Counted from the stretch's first letter, positions 23,516 to 36,845 are shown. The stretch is 64,000 nt of DNA from Daphnia carinata (GCF_022539665.2 NC_081337.1:10967768-11031767), one strand, 5' to 3'. The notes: generated from the sequence alone by a model not told the origin. Program-made: numbers and translations.

Positions 23516-26500
23516 ACGCTATCAAAAGTCAAAAATGTCTAAGCGAAGAGAATCTTATATAATCCAACGGTATAAATCATCCATCGTGTGTGTGTGTGAA
23601 TGAATCGCTCAAGCATCCATTAATGTGTCCCCACATCATCCAACAGGAGTGCCAACTCGCCCGAGTGGGCGCACACGAGCCGGATTCATTGGCACATCAA
23701 TATTTCAATGTCTAACCCCCCTCTCGTCCTAACGCTATTGTTGTTACAAGAATACTATAAAGGACCCAACGATACAGCCCTCACACATCGTCAAGAGTTT
23801 TTATTTATTTTTTTTTTTACTTTCGGCCCCCCCTCTTCCGATTTTCTTTACTGTGGGAAAAACGGAAAATGTCAGCCAAGTTATGTGAAACAATCGTGGC
23901 TAGCAAAGCGTGCATGGCGTCGTGAGAGCAGGGTGATATAATATTTCCACTCCAGCGACGCTTCATCCGCTTTCACCCCCACCCACTCACCCTACTCTCA
24001 GCGTCGTATCTATAGTACGATTGCGAGTAGAGGGCATATACAATTGAAGAATCTTTCCTATACGATACAGACGATGGAGGGATTCGTAAGCACAAGAAGC
24101 TGGGCGGATAAAACAAAGTCGGTTGAGCGGAAACGATCCAGCCATGGAAAAGGGAAAGATGCAATCCAAACTTTACATGATGCCCTTCGATTTAGTGTGC
24201 GTAGTTCATCCGCAAAACCACGCACAAACAGGCAGTTCAACGTAATCGGAGGAAAAAACCAAAACAAAACAAAAGAGCCTAGCAGCAGATCGTGTGTACT
24301 AAAACCAGGCGACGCAAATTCGATTTTATTCGAGTCGATTTTTTTTTTTCGTATCCCCCCCTCCCTTCATCCATCCACTAACTCGAAGTGGGTGTGGCAG
24401 CCTGTCTGCCCTCTGGAGGTAAAGTTTTCAATAGGGCACAACAGACACGTCAAAGGGAGAGAGAAAACTTGCTCACGAAGAGCGAGAGAGAGCAAAGGGC
24501 ACACGCTATTGCGTACGTGTATGGGTCCATAACGTCGGCCATCATGATTTTTGACGGAGCCGTCGCCATCACGCAACGATAGCGATGGGGATCGGTGAAA
24601 CCGGTTCTCCCAGTAGAAGTCACTCCCTCTCTTGTTTATCTTGGGCCCTTTGTTGTTTTGATAAGGTATATAGCGATCGACGTCTGAAGTTAAACTCTTT
24701 CGTGTGTTTGCAAGTCGTTTCTTTTTTTTTTCGGACGTCTGTGTGGAGAACTTTAGCGTGCGTTACTCTCTCTCTCTTAGCGCTCCATCCATCACAAGCA
24801 TTTCTTTTTTTTTCTGGGATGGCGTCATCGGACTCCACTCTAGTTCGATTTCCGATTGTTTGCTGCCACCACCTGCTAGACTTTCGCCCTCCCAACAAGT
24901 TTCTTTCGTTTTCGATTGACATTCCACGACCACCCCCCTTTCAAGCTATTGAGGAAAAAGAATTCATTTAACTTCAAGAGAGAATGTGAACAAGGAAAAA
25001 GAAGTTGGATGATGCAGAATGATAAGAAGCTGTTTGGAAAATGCGTTCTTCTTTTTTTTTTTCAATTGAAAAAAAAAGGCATTGTCTCCTCGATGGATTC
25101 CTTCGCAACATTGGGAAAAGAAACAGAACCCGCCCAGCTCACGCGAGATCCAAATAGCCTTGTCACTATTTAGATGCCAACACTTTTTTGGTAGTGTCTA
25201 TCAACACAAAAGAGGCTCGTTTCTGCATTTTCTTCTGGAAATCTCCCATCAATCCGCCAACAAACAAAAAGAAAAAAAGTTTCTTTTCATGCAATTCGAC
25301 GCCTCCACACCCACAGTTTTCCGTGTTTAGACATGAACCGACGTTACATCGAGCTATTCTTTTTTCAAACCAATAATAACAAATATTTGGAAAAATGGAT
25401 GTGGCTGGCGGCTGTTAGTGGTGTGGGCGGATATTCCCGTGGCATATGAAAGAAAAAGGAAACATTTTATTTTAACTTTACTTTGTGAGATTCGGGAATG
25501 CCAAGCGAAAGCGACGACGAGTTTTGTGCGTGAAAAATTCGAAATTTCTAACCTCTCCTTGTTCAAAACCCTAGCAAAGAGCAGATGATTTTTACGTGTG
25601 TGATTTATTCGACTTTCAGTGAGAGGTCAACCAATCGATCGATCCATCATCGGTGGGTTGTTTCTCCTTTTCTTTCGCATTTTATTCTCTCCCGTCCCAC
25701 ACATGAAACCATTCAGGTGGGGGCCTTGTCCTGCACATATCGATTGGGTAAGGGTACAATTTCCAAAAGAGAACCATTTACATGCATTTCTTACCCGAAA
25801 ACAATGGATGGCCTAAAATCATCTATCAGCCCTTGATCGCCAAGTCTAACCTAGAAGTCTTTGTGTGAGTGAATCTCATGACCTGAGGATCGCCTGAAAT
25901 CGTCACGTTAACTCAAACAAGAAACAAAGAAAAAACTCTTTGATACGAAAACAAAAATAAAGAGGGGAGAAACAGAAAAAAAAAATCTGGCGGCTTCCGA
26001 CAACTTTGACGGGCGCATGTACGCGCAGCTGGCGGATGGAAAATCCCTCAAAAACGGGGGAAAAGGGAAATAAAGACAACAAAACAACATGCCGGTGGCG
26101 CAAGACGATTCACGACTCTCGTGGAGCAAAACAGAAAAAAAAAAACCCCCACGTTCTTTCTATCTACACTATCTGTTATTTCCCCCCTCTTTTTTTTTTA
26201 TTTCATCTTCCTCGTTCTCACGTCTCCCTTCATCATCCGGGATGTTCTTGTATACACACAAGAATCTTGTTTGTATATTTTTCATGCGCCCTTCTCACCA
26301 AAAAAAAAAAAAAAGGTGATTCTAGTATAGGAAACTTACAAATAAAAAAAAAAGGAGTATGTATAAGACGAGTCACGCAGTGAAAAAAAAAAAAGCTGTT
26401 TTTCTCTCTCCTGTTTTATTTCTTGGCTTTATTGTTTCTAATTTTTTTTTCCCCTGCAAAAGGTTCGTAGCTTCTGCTGTGCACGCTCCAGCAGCAACAG

Positions 26501-28600
26501 CCCTCCCACTTGGACCGAAACTTGATCAATCTTGGGTGGATGACTACACTCACGCTTTCCCTCTCTTTTTTTTTTACAGTCACGCTGATAAGAAGAAAAA
26601 TAGAAGAAGAGGCGGGCAAGTAACAACAAAAGAGATACGAAGAAACGGGATAATAAGAAGAAAGGAAGATATAAAATAAACACACATTCTGTAACCGGAA
26701 CGATCGGCGTGAATAGTCGGTTCAATTGCATTCAATGTGTTGCTGCTCGGTTAACATGTTAGAGAAAACGAAGAGCCATCGGGGCAAACCGGCAGAAATA
26801 AAAAATGACCGAACGCGTGCAAACAAGCTCGTTATATTTCCCAAAATCGGCAGTATAGCAAACAAATACGAACGTTTTCTTTTTTCTTGTTTGGTATAAC
26901 GATCACCTTCCCGACTCATGACTCCCGACGGTTTAGTGCGTTTCTCTTATTGTTGTTACGAGGATAAAACGCGATTATTCACGCTACCACATACAGTCCT
27001 TCAAATTGGCCGGACGTGAAATATTATACAGACGCAAACGAAGGGAAAAGGAAGCAGGGGAGCAGAGAGTACGTTGCGGTCCTTTTCCCTGTTTTCTTAC
27101 AATCATTCTTTTAAAAGAAAAAGAACAAAAGAATAAGGGGGTGGACCCTATTACGAATGACGAGCCGATACGCTCTTTATTTTTATGTTATTTCAGGGAC
27201 TTTGCGGTCATTATTGAAATGACTTTTCGCCCTTCATTTCGAGTCAGAAGGGCAAAAACAAGAAATATTAAAAGGAATAAAGGAGAGGAAAAAAACGGGG
27301 CGAAAGAACGTGATCTTTTGGTCCCGCGAGGTAATCAAATGAGGGGTCCACCAGAGCGTGAAACACTGAAACTACCAAGTCGTTAAAGTAAATACAATAT
27401 TACACAGAAACGGATCTCCTATGAAAATGGTTTCCGATTTAAAGAAAAAAAAATGACTGCCAGGATTTTCTTAATAAGAAAAGGTCGTTTTGAAGCTTAG
27501 AAGAAAATAAAAATAAACGAAAAATAGGAAAAAAACAAACAAAAAAAACGGAGAGACCATAGGCAACTTGATTATTTTCCTCATAACAAACGCCAAAAGA
27601 CAAGTGAAAAAAAAAAATAAATAATAATAATAAAAAAAAAGTGAAACAATGACTGTCGGACGGACAGCTGGGAACAATAGATCCGGCAAGAAAGCTTTTC
27701 GTTGTAGAGCCTGATAAATCCATCATTGACTATTGGCTTTTTTTTTCCCCTACATTTTTATTTCCGTCCTATCATGCGAAAAGCCATGAAAAATCATTCC
27801 GCTTCTACCACGATTTCCGGACGGCTTTATGAGGACTAAGAAAAATAAGAAAGAATCACTGTCCGACCTTACTTCCTACTCCCTCCCTCCCCCTGACGTC
27901 CGCGGGCATCATTTATAGATGCTGGGCAAGACACAGCGCCAACGGTTCCTGGAGTGTTCGGGCTATACGCCACCCAACGAGTCACCACGCGGTCCAGTAA
28001 ACAATTGAATGAAAATTCCCCTGTTGGAAAGGCAATATATTCCTCTCGCCCGTCTCTTGACTTCTCCGTGTCAAAGTCTCACACTCTCACGGGTCCTGAC
28101 GTAACCCTCCACCCTCTGTGACAAGCCGACAACCATACGCTCCTTTGCCATCTCTATAATATTCTACTCCCTCTTATGTTTATATTGAAAACGATCAAAA
28201 AGCGGAATTGAACAGCAATGAACCCAACAACTTGAACAGACAATCGTTTTCCCTTTTTTTTCGGTTCACTAATATGTCGATGATGGCCCTCCCCGCCAAC
28301 TCTTGGTCCAGCAGGCCTCCAGAGTGCGTGGACAATGACCTTCATGAAAAATTAGTTTCCCCATTGTCGATCACTGGCGGCGCGCGTAGAGGCGACGACC
28401 TCTACGATGATTCACATAATTATTGTTCCATCAAGAGAATTCGTAAAGGTCAGGATGCGATAACAATAAACGAAAATGGAAAAATAAAAACATTGTCGGG
28501 GATAAAAAACCCTCAATTTGAAAGTCAACAAAATGGAAAAGACTTTTCAAAATTGGGCAACACGTAAAAACCTTTCAAACAAAAAACGTTTCTAGATATG

Positions 28601-30870
28601 AAACTAAAACCAGAATGGACACAACCAAAGCTGCAACATTACCCCAAATGCAAAAGAAAAATTATGGACGTGCAATTGTTAACAACGTGGTTCAAAAACA
28701 GTATCGTCAACAAAATTTTTGGTTAAAAAAAAACAACTTGTGCTGTGATCACAAAACTTGGAAGGGGTCGAACTATATGCCTGTCTAATCATACCCTCAA
28801 TGATGAATCGACAAACGAGAAAGAAAAAAGTGTTGCCCAAAGGCGCCTTTTTTCCTCCACGTTGCTGTGGCAGCGGTAACCGAGAAAACCTAACTAAAGT
28901 CTCGTATTTCTTTTCGTCTTCATTTTAACGGAACGTGATTAGCCTTCCTAATGAACGGGCGGTAGCAAAATACGAACAATGAAAGCATTGGCCCGAGCAC
29001 GTGCTCTGGTCATGATGCGAAAAAAAAAATGGACAAGGTTTAATGGCACCACTTACTGTTTTGATGAACGACAAGGTTGGCAGACATCACGCGTCATTGG
29101 CGTTGCAGGCGATTACTTAAAAAAATTACCGATGTTAAAGTCAGAAGTCGATTCGTCAGTCCACAAAATTACAGGGCACATGGGGGGGGGGCTCGAGTAG
29201 CATGGCAGAACAATGGAACACGAACGAAACGTGAATTGTGATTGATTAAAGTGATCGAATTGTCATGCTAACGCCATCTATGATCCACCGAATGACCTAA
29301 TTTAAATAGCAAAATAAATGAAAAAGGAATTGATTCAAGCCTTCCTTAGAAATTAACAAAATTAGAACTTATTAAGGCAGAATTTTACAAAAGGCTAATT
29401 TAAATTCGAATCTGTGTAGAAAAGAAACGACTCACAAAGTAAAACATGCTATTTAGCTATTGTCGCCTTTTACAAACAACACAGGTTAGAGACAAACAAT
29501 AAAACGATAAATCTTATCAGTTATTTTTTTATAATTGGGTAGCCAACGAATTCGCCTAGCACCATTCCATGTTTAATGCGCTTCTCTAGCTCGTGATAAA
29601 GATCATTTCTTTGTTGTAATAGTTTTTTGTTGGTCGTGTGGCACTAGTCTCCTCCTATGGTAAAAATGCACTCGGATATGAAAAAAGGAAACAAAAGCAG
29701 CAAACAAGTGGTAAATAGTCTCCGAACACGCGACGTCATTTTGGAAGGTGAATGTTATGGGATATAGCCGTGGTGTATTATTCAAATATTCCGTATTCAT
29801 ACAATGTTAACAGACGCGAATCTCGGTATCCCTATCCCATTGTCCTGCGATTCTGTCAATGCCTTATTTTTAGATTTAAAAAATTTTTTTTACTACAACG
29901 ACAATGACATTACAATGAATACGTCTGAATTGCGTCTCGTCACGCTTGTTGGCGTTAGAACATGCAATCAACTTACCTCCTATATAACAATAGAGATAAT
30001 ATCAAAAATTTCGATATATAGGTCTAAAACCAGATGGCATAATATTAGAAGAATCTTTGTTTGTTTTATTAGTTACCCGAAGGGTTTGTGAACGGGTTTC
30101 CCTTTGTGTGTTTGAGGAATGGAGGGGGGCTTTTGTTGCTTATAGTCTCACCAGATGACTATTCAAGAGAAAATGGTTTTTAAATGAAGGTGGAATCTAT
30201 TGCCACGATAGGCTAACGTTCAGCCTGACCTCAGCTTCTCAAGCAAATGCTTTCGCCGAATCAGCGGTCAGGATTTAGGCGAGCATTCGCTTGATTAGTT
30301 TTTAGTGACTAGTTCTGAAGGTAACCGCAAAGTGAAGTTGTTTAATACGTATACTACTATATCTGACTTTCAGCTAGGAACTTCTAATTAGCACAGCAAT
30401 TTACGTCTTAATGAGTTGAATTGCCTATACCTAGTTTTATTGGGATGTAAATAATGTCTTCGTATAGTAGACCAACCTTGAAATTATTAATCTAGGGTAC
30501 CTGCCATAAGCGTTTGCTGGGTAACCCCACCTACTCTCCGCTAATTTCCCCGATCTTCCCTTGAGGCTGAGGGTTTTCACCTAAATTGGGTGAGACCCGT
30601 TGGAGAGGAATGTTTTTTTTCTGCATAAATACGTGCGGTTTCAATTGACCCATACAGCTCATTTATAAGAAAAGTAAATTTTTCACATACGACTTTCGTA
30701 GTAGCGCATTTTAGCAGCATTAATTGATGTTACTAGCCATTTTGTTTTGCTTCATTACTTCCAACACAAATCTTAATCTATTTTCATATTAACCCATAGA
30801 ATGAAACAACAATGTATAATGGTTTTTATATTTGTTTCTTTACGAAGAAACAATTAACGCATGAACTTAC
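28601..30870. other. AT-rich intergenic DNA, transition zone
   Basis: No supported gene. Homopolymer density drops and AT content rises relative to the left part of the window. A 73-codon frame at 28979-29200 and a 95-codon frame at 29804-30091 have no recognisable domain. A TAGATGGCG-type word, similar to the core at 7057, is present on the minus strand near 29270. Confidence 0.45.
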
Positions 30871-30887
30871 TGTATATCTGAGTCAAA

Positions 30888-31013
30888 CCTGCCGTAATCG
30901 CGATTGAAGTTTTGGTTACACGGCCATTCTGTTAATATAAAATAATTTCACGCCGTTTAAAATTTTAAGCGAAATCGCATTCGCAAATAACTTTCAATCG
31001 CGATTACGGCAGG
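30888..31013. mobile_element. 126-bp MITE with 21-bp perfect terminal inverted repeats
   Basis: The element begins CCTGCCGTAATCGCGATTGA and ends with its exact reverse complement. Weaker inverted similarity continues about 10-15 bases outward on both sides, so the true ends may be slightly further out. The interior is AT-rich with no coding capacity. No clear target-site duplication is visible, so I do not assign a superfamily. Confidence 0.75.
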
Positions 31014-31186
31014 TCTGATCTGGGCTGCGTTACCTTGGAACGTTGGAAAGTGAAGGAAAAAATCTTGTCTTCCACTGACATTGAACCCAAGTTCTTATAC
31101 GTTAAACCATCTACCAAGATTCAAACACGGATCGACAGTTTTACATGTGGCTGGCACTACCACAAAACTAATTGCACTTACGCATA

Positions 31187-31270
31187 CCTGCCGTAATCGC
31201 GGTTGAACTTTCGATTAAAATTTTAAACGGCGATTAAATCATTTTAAAACAATCAAATCGGTGATTAAAT
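31187..31270. mobile_element. Partial second MITE copy, opposite orientation
   Basis: It starts with CCTGCCGTAATCGCG and shares the internal word TAAAATTTTAAACGGCG with the reverse complement of the copy at 30888-31013. The other terminus is missing and an internal stretch is deleted. The right boundary is approximate. Confidence 0.55.
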
Positions 31271-32599
31271 AAAAAATAATAATTTTCGGTTTCAATCATT
31301 TTTCGATTATTTAGTGCCATCTATGAACGGAAGATGAATATATATTGTCGTTGGTGAAAAAGGAAGAGTGATTATCTCTTCGCAGAGATGACTCACCCGA
31401 CCCTTTGGCAATGCTGCGGCCAGTAGTAAAGAAACTATCAGGAGAAGTCCGCCCTAAGAAAGATACAGAGATACGCAGTCTGGAAGAGGAGTAATTCGCG
31501 CAACAGTAAAAACTCCGTTAGATGAATCTCCATCGGGCGAGCTCCTGGAGTTGATCGAGGTCCATTAGATGAGCTCCCTAGAGTTCTTCTGATCTTTTCC
31601 GAGCCTGGATAAAGTTTTATCCCCTTTAGTTTTAGTAAAGACATTGTTTAGCTAAATCATCTTTTGTTGTATTGTTCCTTGTTTTAATTAGAAGAGTAAA
31701 CAAGCACATATGTGACAATCTGAATGAATATTCATGACCTCATTTTGCATTTTCAGCAATCAAGTCTTCGAAGTGTTCACGTTTGTGAAATGGTTGCTGT
31801 AGAAACGTCGGAAGGCGAAAGCAATAGTTTGGATTCCTTAAATTTTATAAAGTAAAATACAGATTTCAATACATTTTTTGTCAACCTGTTTAATTCTGTT
31901 TTATTTAAACTTTTCTAACACACCTCATAAAAGTGGTACACAGGCTCCCAAAAGCCTTGCGTTACCTTCTGAGTATTTTGAGTTTCTTGGAAATGTACCA
32001 AGAAAGAACGTAGCTTATTATAGATGTACATTTCCAAACTTCAACGTTAATAAAACCAAATATGACAAGGCCAAAACACTTATTATGTAAAATGATATGA
32101 GAGCTAACGCAAAGCTTTGTTTCTGTATAAGACTTATCATTTTTGCGTAGTATAATTGAAAAGCATCGTTTTTTCTTATTATTCTGAGGATTGTGATCCA
32201 TCCAAAGAGATAAACCATGAAGAGCTCTGCAGAATTTCATGTTCAAAGATGGGGCATCAATCGATGGTAAAGAGCAGCAATGTTTTCCCTGGTATTGATG
32301 TAACCACTGATGACAGGTTTTGTACGAAGAGTTGGATAAGTGTACGGATGCAAGCAGAATCACAGATACTTGGATGTAACGACGAAAAAGCTATTTAGGG
32401 GAAACTGCCAGCTGCTTTGATGAATAAAGCATTAATAGGAAAAAACGTTTGTTTAGTTATCAAAAGAATTAGACTTAGCCAATCTTGTGACGTGTGGGCA
32501 ATTGTCATTGAAGACATTTATGTGGGCTTAATATCAAAGGTAAGCTTCGAGCTGTTACAGTTTCTTCCATTTATACCAACAATTGCACAGGGACAGTAC
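31271..32599. other. AT-rich DNA with weak exon-like frames
   Basis: Frames at 31878-32090 and 32417-32605 (plus) look slightly protein-like. The first ends in a segment with a single Cys and aromatic residues that faintly recalls a BED-type finger, and the second contains a GTAAGC donor-like word at 32539. Neither is recognisable with confidence. They may be remnants of a DNA transposon. Confidence 0.3.
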
Positions 32600-32807
32600 T
32601 GTTGAATTAACTTCACAAAGTAGCCGAACTAGCGAGTAACGTTTTCACTTTTATTACTTAATTGTAATCAGTCAGAACACACTTGAGTACACACTTGAGC
32701 ACACACTTGAGCTTACACTACTGACTTAACTGAGTAGGGAGCAACATTGCCGGATTAAATCAGAAGAGAGAATTAACGTCGGTTTGACACAATACAAAAA
32801 AACAACA
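32600..32807 (-). mobile_element. Copia-type LTR (3' LTR, minus orientation)
   Basis: The 208-bp segment has TGTTG...CAACA termini. On the minus strand it is immediately preceded by the purine tract GAGTGGGGA (32808-32816), the normal polypurine tract position 5' of a 3' LTR. The internal part of this element would extend rightwards from 32808, but I recognise no coding sequence there. An 18-base copy of the LTR's 5' end (ACAATACAAAAAAACAACA) recurs at about 32872-32890. Confidence 0.65.
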
Positions 32808-33324
32808 TCCCCACTCAAACCGCATGTAAAGCTTGAACTCCAATTTGGTACCGCATATCTTGAAATGTGCACAATACAAAAAAACAACAAGTACTACAAA
32901 GACATACAAAACACATAACATAATACTATATACACACAGATACTATTTACATACACTCGCGAAGGGAAGCCACCAGTAACGCAGAGCTCCTTCTTAAGGA
33001 CTTCACGCGAGGGCGGCCAGAAAACAGCAGAGCCCCCTCTTAGTGTCCTATCGGATATCGGGCCAAATCCCGACTCCCAGTCTGAATAAAAGAGAGGCCA
33101 GAGGTCGACTAAGGTTCGACCTCACCTCTAGGGGGGAAAGGTAACAGTAAGGGAGATAAGCATGGTAATGAAGTCAAACACAAGATGGCAGCACTTGAAA
33201 CAGACAAGGGCAACAGTTGCAACAGAGCATCAACCATAGATAACGGATCTCATTTTTTAACTGCCTACAGATAGAGGTAAACAAAGTGGCGTCTTACATC
33301 TTTTTTCTAACTGTAACAAGTAAC
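32808..33324. other. Probable non-coding 3' end of the minus-strand copia relic
   Basis: It begins with the polypurine tract complement. No coding frame is visible. A short hairpin-like pair (AGGTCGACTAAGGTTCGACCT) lies near 33102-33122. Confidence 0.35.
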
Positions 33325-34400
33325 ACATTTTTCGTCCCTGCCAAATCTTGGAAGCAAGCTATAATGCTGAAATTATAGTATTGATACATTTCCTAATAAA
33401 ACAGAAACAACAACTTACTGCAATGCAAATGGCTGTGTTGCACTAAGCCACGTATTAATGTTTGTAGAGTACAGAGAAAGGTTTTTTGAGAGTTGAAAAC
33501 TAGGGCTTCAAAGAAAGGTAAGACCTTAAACGACTGATAAATCCTTTCCCTCAATAATATTTCCTTTAAAGGTTCATCTTTATTTCAGCTCGTCAAGATC
33601 CTTTTCAACTCTAAATGAAACTCAGTGACTACTCATTTGTAAAGAGTATACCCTACGCTTTGTTCAGTGGGAAGAATTTCACAAAATAAACTAGACATTG
33701 AATAACCGAATAACTGTTGCTTTTCTCTTAGTGTTTACTAATAGCATAAGAACTCTCTTCTTCCTTAGGAGTTGTTTGTAATAATAATATATCTCTTGAT
33801 TGATTTCAAAACCAATATAAAAATCTGTAAGAACCATCTTTCACAGTTGTAAAACGAAACATAGATGTGCAAATAACAAAAACTAGCAAAAAAAACTTTA
33901 ATCAATAGTTAAAACTTTAGTTACGTAGATAAAATTAAACATTAAAAATTCCGCGTAAAAAGAATGGCTTCTCTCCTGACTATGATTGGTCATTGCATTA
34001 TTTGGAAATTTAAAAACTAAATCAAAAAGTTTTGCTACTTTATGCACACCATGACATTCCTGGTGTTATAAAGAACTTGAATATTACACTTGCAATATTA
34101 TAACAAAATAAACAAAAAAAAATGTACCAACCAAGGGCCTAAAGTTTACGACTTTTCTCGATTTCTTTAAAACTTTAACCTGGATTGCCATAAACAAAAA
34201 TTTTGAGAACAAAAGAATTTTTTTCGTTTTATCATTTGGGTCCAATATATCTATGTATCGCAAAAACTATGAATTTGTTTTTTAAAATTTGATTGTTTAT
34301 GGAAATCCTGCTTTGAGTTTCACAGAAATCGAAAATTCTTATTAATCAGATAGCGAAGCATTACAGCTTGCTTCCAAGATTTGTCAGCGACGAAAAATGT
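33325..34400. mobile_element. DNA transposon relic with 44-bp terminal inverted repeats
   Basis: The left end (33325-33368) is the reverse complement, with about four mismatches, of the right end (34357-34400); both contain CAAATCTTGGAAGCAAGCT. The 1.08-kb interior is AT-rich and holds no long reading frame, so the element is non-autonomous. No obvious target duplication is visible. A second inverted pair lies inside at 34159-34333. Confidence 0.7.
34159..34333. repeat. Nested inverted repeat, about 48-bp arms
   Basis: The left arm (34159-34206) and right arm (about 34284-34333) are imperfect reverse complements, sharing CCATAAACA and CGATTTCT. This may be a small element inserted in the larger one, or its own subterminal structure. 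Confidence 0.55.
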
Positions 34401-35160
34401 CGTCTTTAAGGCGGTTTTGGCTCTGCTGTGATGTTAGTTTGTGTTTGCCATCTTTTAGAACACACACATAACATTTTCTTTTTTGGTACCTTTAACCTAC
34501 AAAAAGCAAATTAGCTCGTCAAAAAAATGTGAAAATGGCAAAAACTTACAATTAGGCCAAACGTTTTGTGTTTCATTGGTTCAAACAGCCTTAATTTAAG
34601 CTCAAAAAAATTGTGGACATTTGAAACTTTGCAGACGACACGTTGCAGATAGCAAATTAACAGCCGATTTTCTGCCTTCTTCGGTGGTGGTGGGTACTGG
34701 TTGGAGAGCCAGTCAAAATGCAAAAATCGTAAGCCGCTGGGAACCCGAACGGTCGAATTAACTCGTTGAGACCATGTTGTTCCAGACACTCGAATAGAAC
34801 TCGTCTATTAATAACTATATAAAATAACTTATTAATAACTATAAAAAGAATTTTTTTCTAACTTTAATTACGCCACCATCTTCGCCAAATGTTTGTTGTA
34901 ATAAACGAAACTAGGCCCCCGCTAGAATTCTTCGTATTTTGGAATAGCTTGTTTTGTGGGAATGCAGAAAACACAAAATGTTTAAGGAAATTACTGGAAG
35001 AATCTAAAATTCAGTTTTTTCCGAAGTGAACAGCAGTACATAAAAGAGTACACGAATATAACAAAACCCGTCCTCGAGGCATGGACAATTTGTTCGTGAT
35101 GTTACGTTTTCTTTTTTCAAACGTTTTCGTTATCCGTCATGTCAATGTATCTGTGAGAGT
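34401..35160. other. AT-rich intergenic DNA
   Basis: Nothing recognisable. It separates the DNA transposon from the first palindrome. Confidence 0.5.
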
Positions 35161-35361
35161 TGAGTTATTAAGCCAGAGGACCAACAATCGGAAAGCCGAG
35201 TTTCTTATAATTCTTTCTTTAATATTTCTTTTGATATTAAAATTAATTTAGTGCTTTTACAACGATTGAAACCGTTAGAATTTTCGTCCTGAATGGATTC
35301 TCTTGGATCTTCTTGAATAATCTCAATGGAGTTCAAGCATACAACCTAATTACTCGCAACA
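35161..35361 (-). repeat. LTR-like 3' end of the copia arm (left)
   Basis: On the minus strand it runs TGTTGCGAGTAATTAGG ... TAATAACTCA, 201 bp with TG...CA ends, and the inverted homology stops exactly at the terminal CA. It does not resemble the LTR at 40895-41078. No matching second LTR is present. Confidence 0.45.
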
Positions 35362-35402
35362 CTGGCATTCTAGTCACTAGAGAGAGAGACTAAAACTTTG
35401 GG

Positions 35403-36126
35403 CTACAGGTCCATAAACTTTTGGATCGTAGTTCCCGTATTCTTAAAGCGAAGTTGATGCCATGACCAGCGGTCCCCTTGATAAGCCATGATGCGTTCAA
35501 CCGCTTGCGAATGTAACGGTTTCGGTTTTTCGCAAAATCTTGAAACTTGATTTAGGGCGAATACAATGTCAGGTCTCGTGCATATCATAGCGTACATCAA
35601 ACATCCGATTGCCTCTCTATACGGTACAGCTTGAAAATCTTCGGTGTCATCATTTGGATTTGCAGTGAGACTTGAGAAAGGATCAGCTAGGGTTGGCGAT
35701 CGACGATCGACATCACCCATTCCAAAGCCCTTGAGGACTTTTTCAATGTAGTGTTTTTGTGACAAATGGAGGAGCCTTTTCTTTCTCTCTCTAGTTTTCT
35801 CAATTCCGATAAAGCACTTGGGTTGACTGTTGGTGATTTCAAAACGTTCAATGGTGAAAGACAGGATTTCTCGGATTTTCGCTTCACTCTTTTCAACAAA
35901 GTAACCCGTCGTCCACCCATATAGCAGGTATGGCAATGATCTTTCCATCGTTGAGCAAATAGACACAGGTATCGGAAGTGCTTCGAGGGAAGCCAGCACC
36001 AACTAAGAGATCGTGGAATTTTTTGTACCCAGCAAATGATGCCTGTTTCAGGCCGTAAAGGCTTCCCCTTAACAGACACACCTTATGTTCTTGACCCCTC
36101 TCAACGAAACCTTCTGGTTGCTCCAT
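35403..36126 (-). pseudogene. Copia reverse transcriptase, C-terminal part (left arm)
   Basis: Two overlapping frames (35893-36126 and 35403-36002) encode the palm region with the IWVDDGLL motif (copia version of YxDD), then the thumb/connection region with CLMYAMICTRPDI. They lie in different frames, so the gene is broken. No RNase H follows. This copy keeps one frame across the point where the right arm has an extra base (near 45473). Confidence 0.8.
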
Positions 36127-36173
36127 ATAGCTAAATTCTTTGATTTCGCCATGGAGGAACGCCGTCTTGATGT

Positions 36174-36845
36174 CTAGTTTGCAAAGTAATATTCGGACGA
36201 CGATATGGCTCGAACTGACTCATATCTCACCACCGGCCAATAGGTTTCTTCAAAATCCAGGCCTTTGACCTGAGAATATCCCTTCCCCACCAGTCTTGCC
36301 TTGTAGCGATAAGTCTTCCCCTTACTATACTTGATCTTGTAGACCCATCGACATTTTATAGTTCTTCGATCGTCAGGTAGTATCCAAGTGAGAATCCAAG
36401 TGGAAGTCTTGGTGAGAGAGTCAATCTCCTCTTGCATTGCATCAAGCCGCTTTGCCTTTTCTGGAGAATTAATAGTTTCCGAAAAATTGTTTAGTTCAGA
36501 CAGTTCTGCTTCCACACAACCAGCAATTTGGGCCCATTGCTCACGTCCTGGGTATCGATCTGGTGAGGACCATATCCTAGCAGAGGTTCTCCTGGCCGGC
36601 TGCTCCATATGATGATCCAAGTGTTCGGTCCTCTCTGCATCTTCATCTGCTCCCGATGTAGAATCGCCTGTTTCATTCGCCGTTTCAATGTTGTTGCCTC
36701 CCAAGTGGTCAGCTTTAGAAAAAACGTGATAGTTTTGTGTAGCTTGTGTTGAAGTTGGGGCTAGAACATCTGGAACGAGAATACTGCAGCCTTCTATATC
36801 GCTGTCGCAATTCTGGTTTGGGAGAACGGAGTTTTCCTGAAACAA
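36174..36845 (-). pseudogene. Copia pol, start of reverse transcriptase (left arm)
   Basis: This 223-codon frame covers the acidic linker after integrase and the beginning of the RVT_2-type RT domain (CRWVYKIKY, YKARLVGKGYSQ, DFEETY). It matches the right-arm frame 44472-45143 with one amino-acid difference seen. Frame changes separate it from integrase upstream and the rest of RT downstream, so it cannot give a working polyprotein. Confidence 0.85.

Larger units (their letters stand above)
22808..28600. other. Upstream flank of the LRR gene and further non-coding DNA
   Basis: The first several hundred bases must hold the LRR gene's 5' UTR and promoter (read on the minus strand), but I could not place a start site. 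A CA repeat (23046-23064), an A run (23481-23497) and a G run (23504-23515) lie here. The remaining open frames are short and overlap in several frames. No other gene is supported. Confidence 0.5.

Noticed and set aside
31050-31125. tRNA gene on the minus strand
   Set aside because: A TGGTAGATGG/GGTTCAATGTC pair resembles A and B boxes, but no complete cloverleaf with paired acceptor and T stems could be drawn. At most a decayed tRNA-derived repeat.
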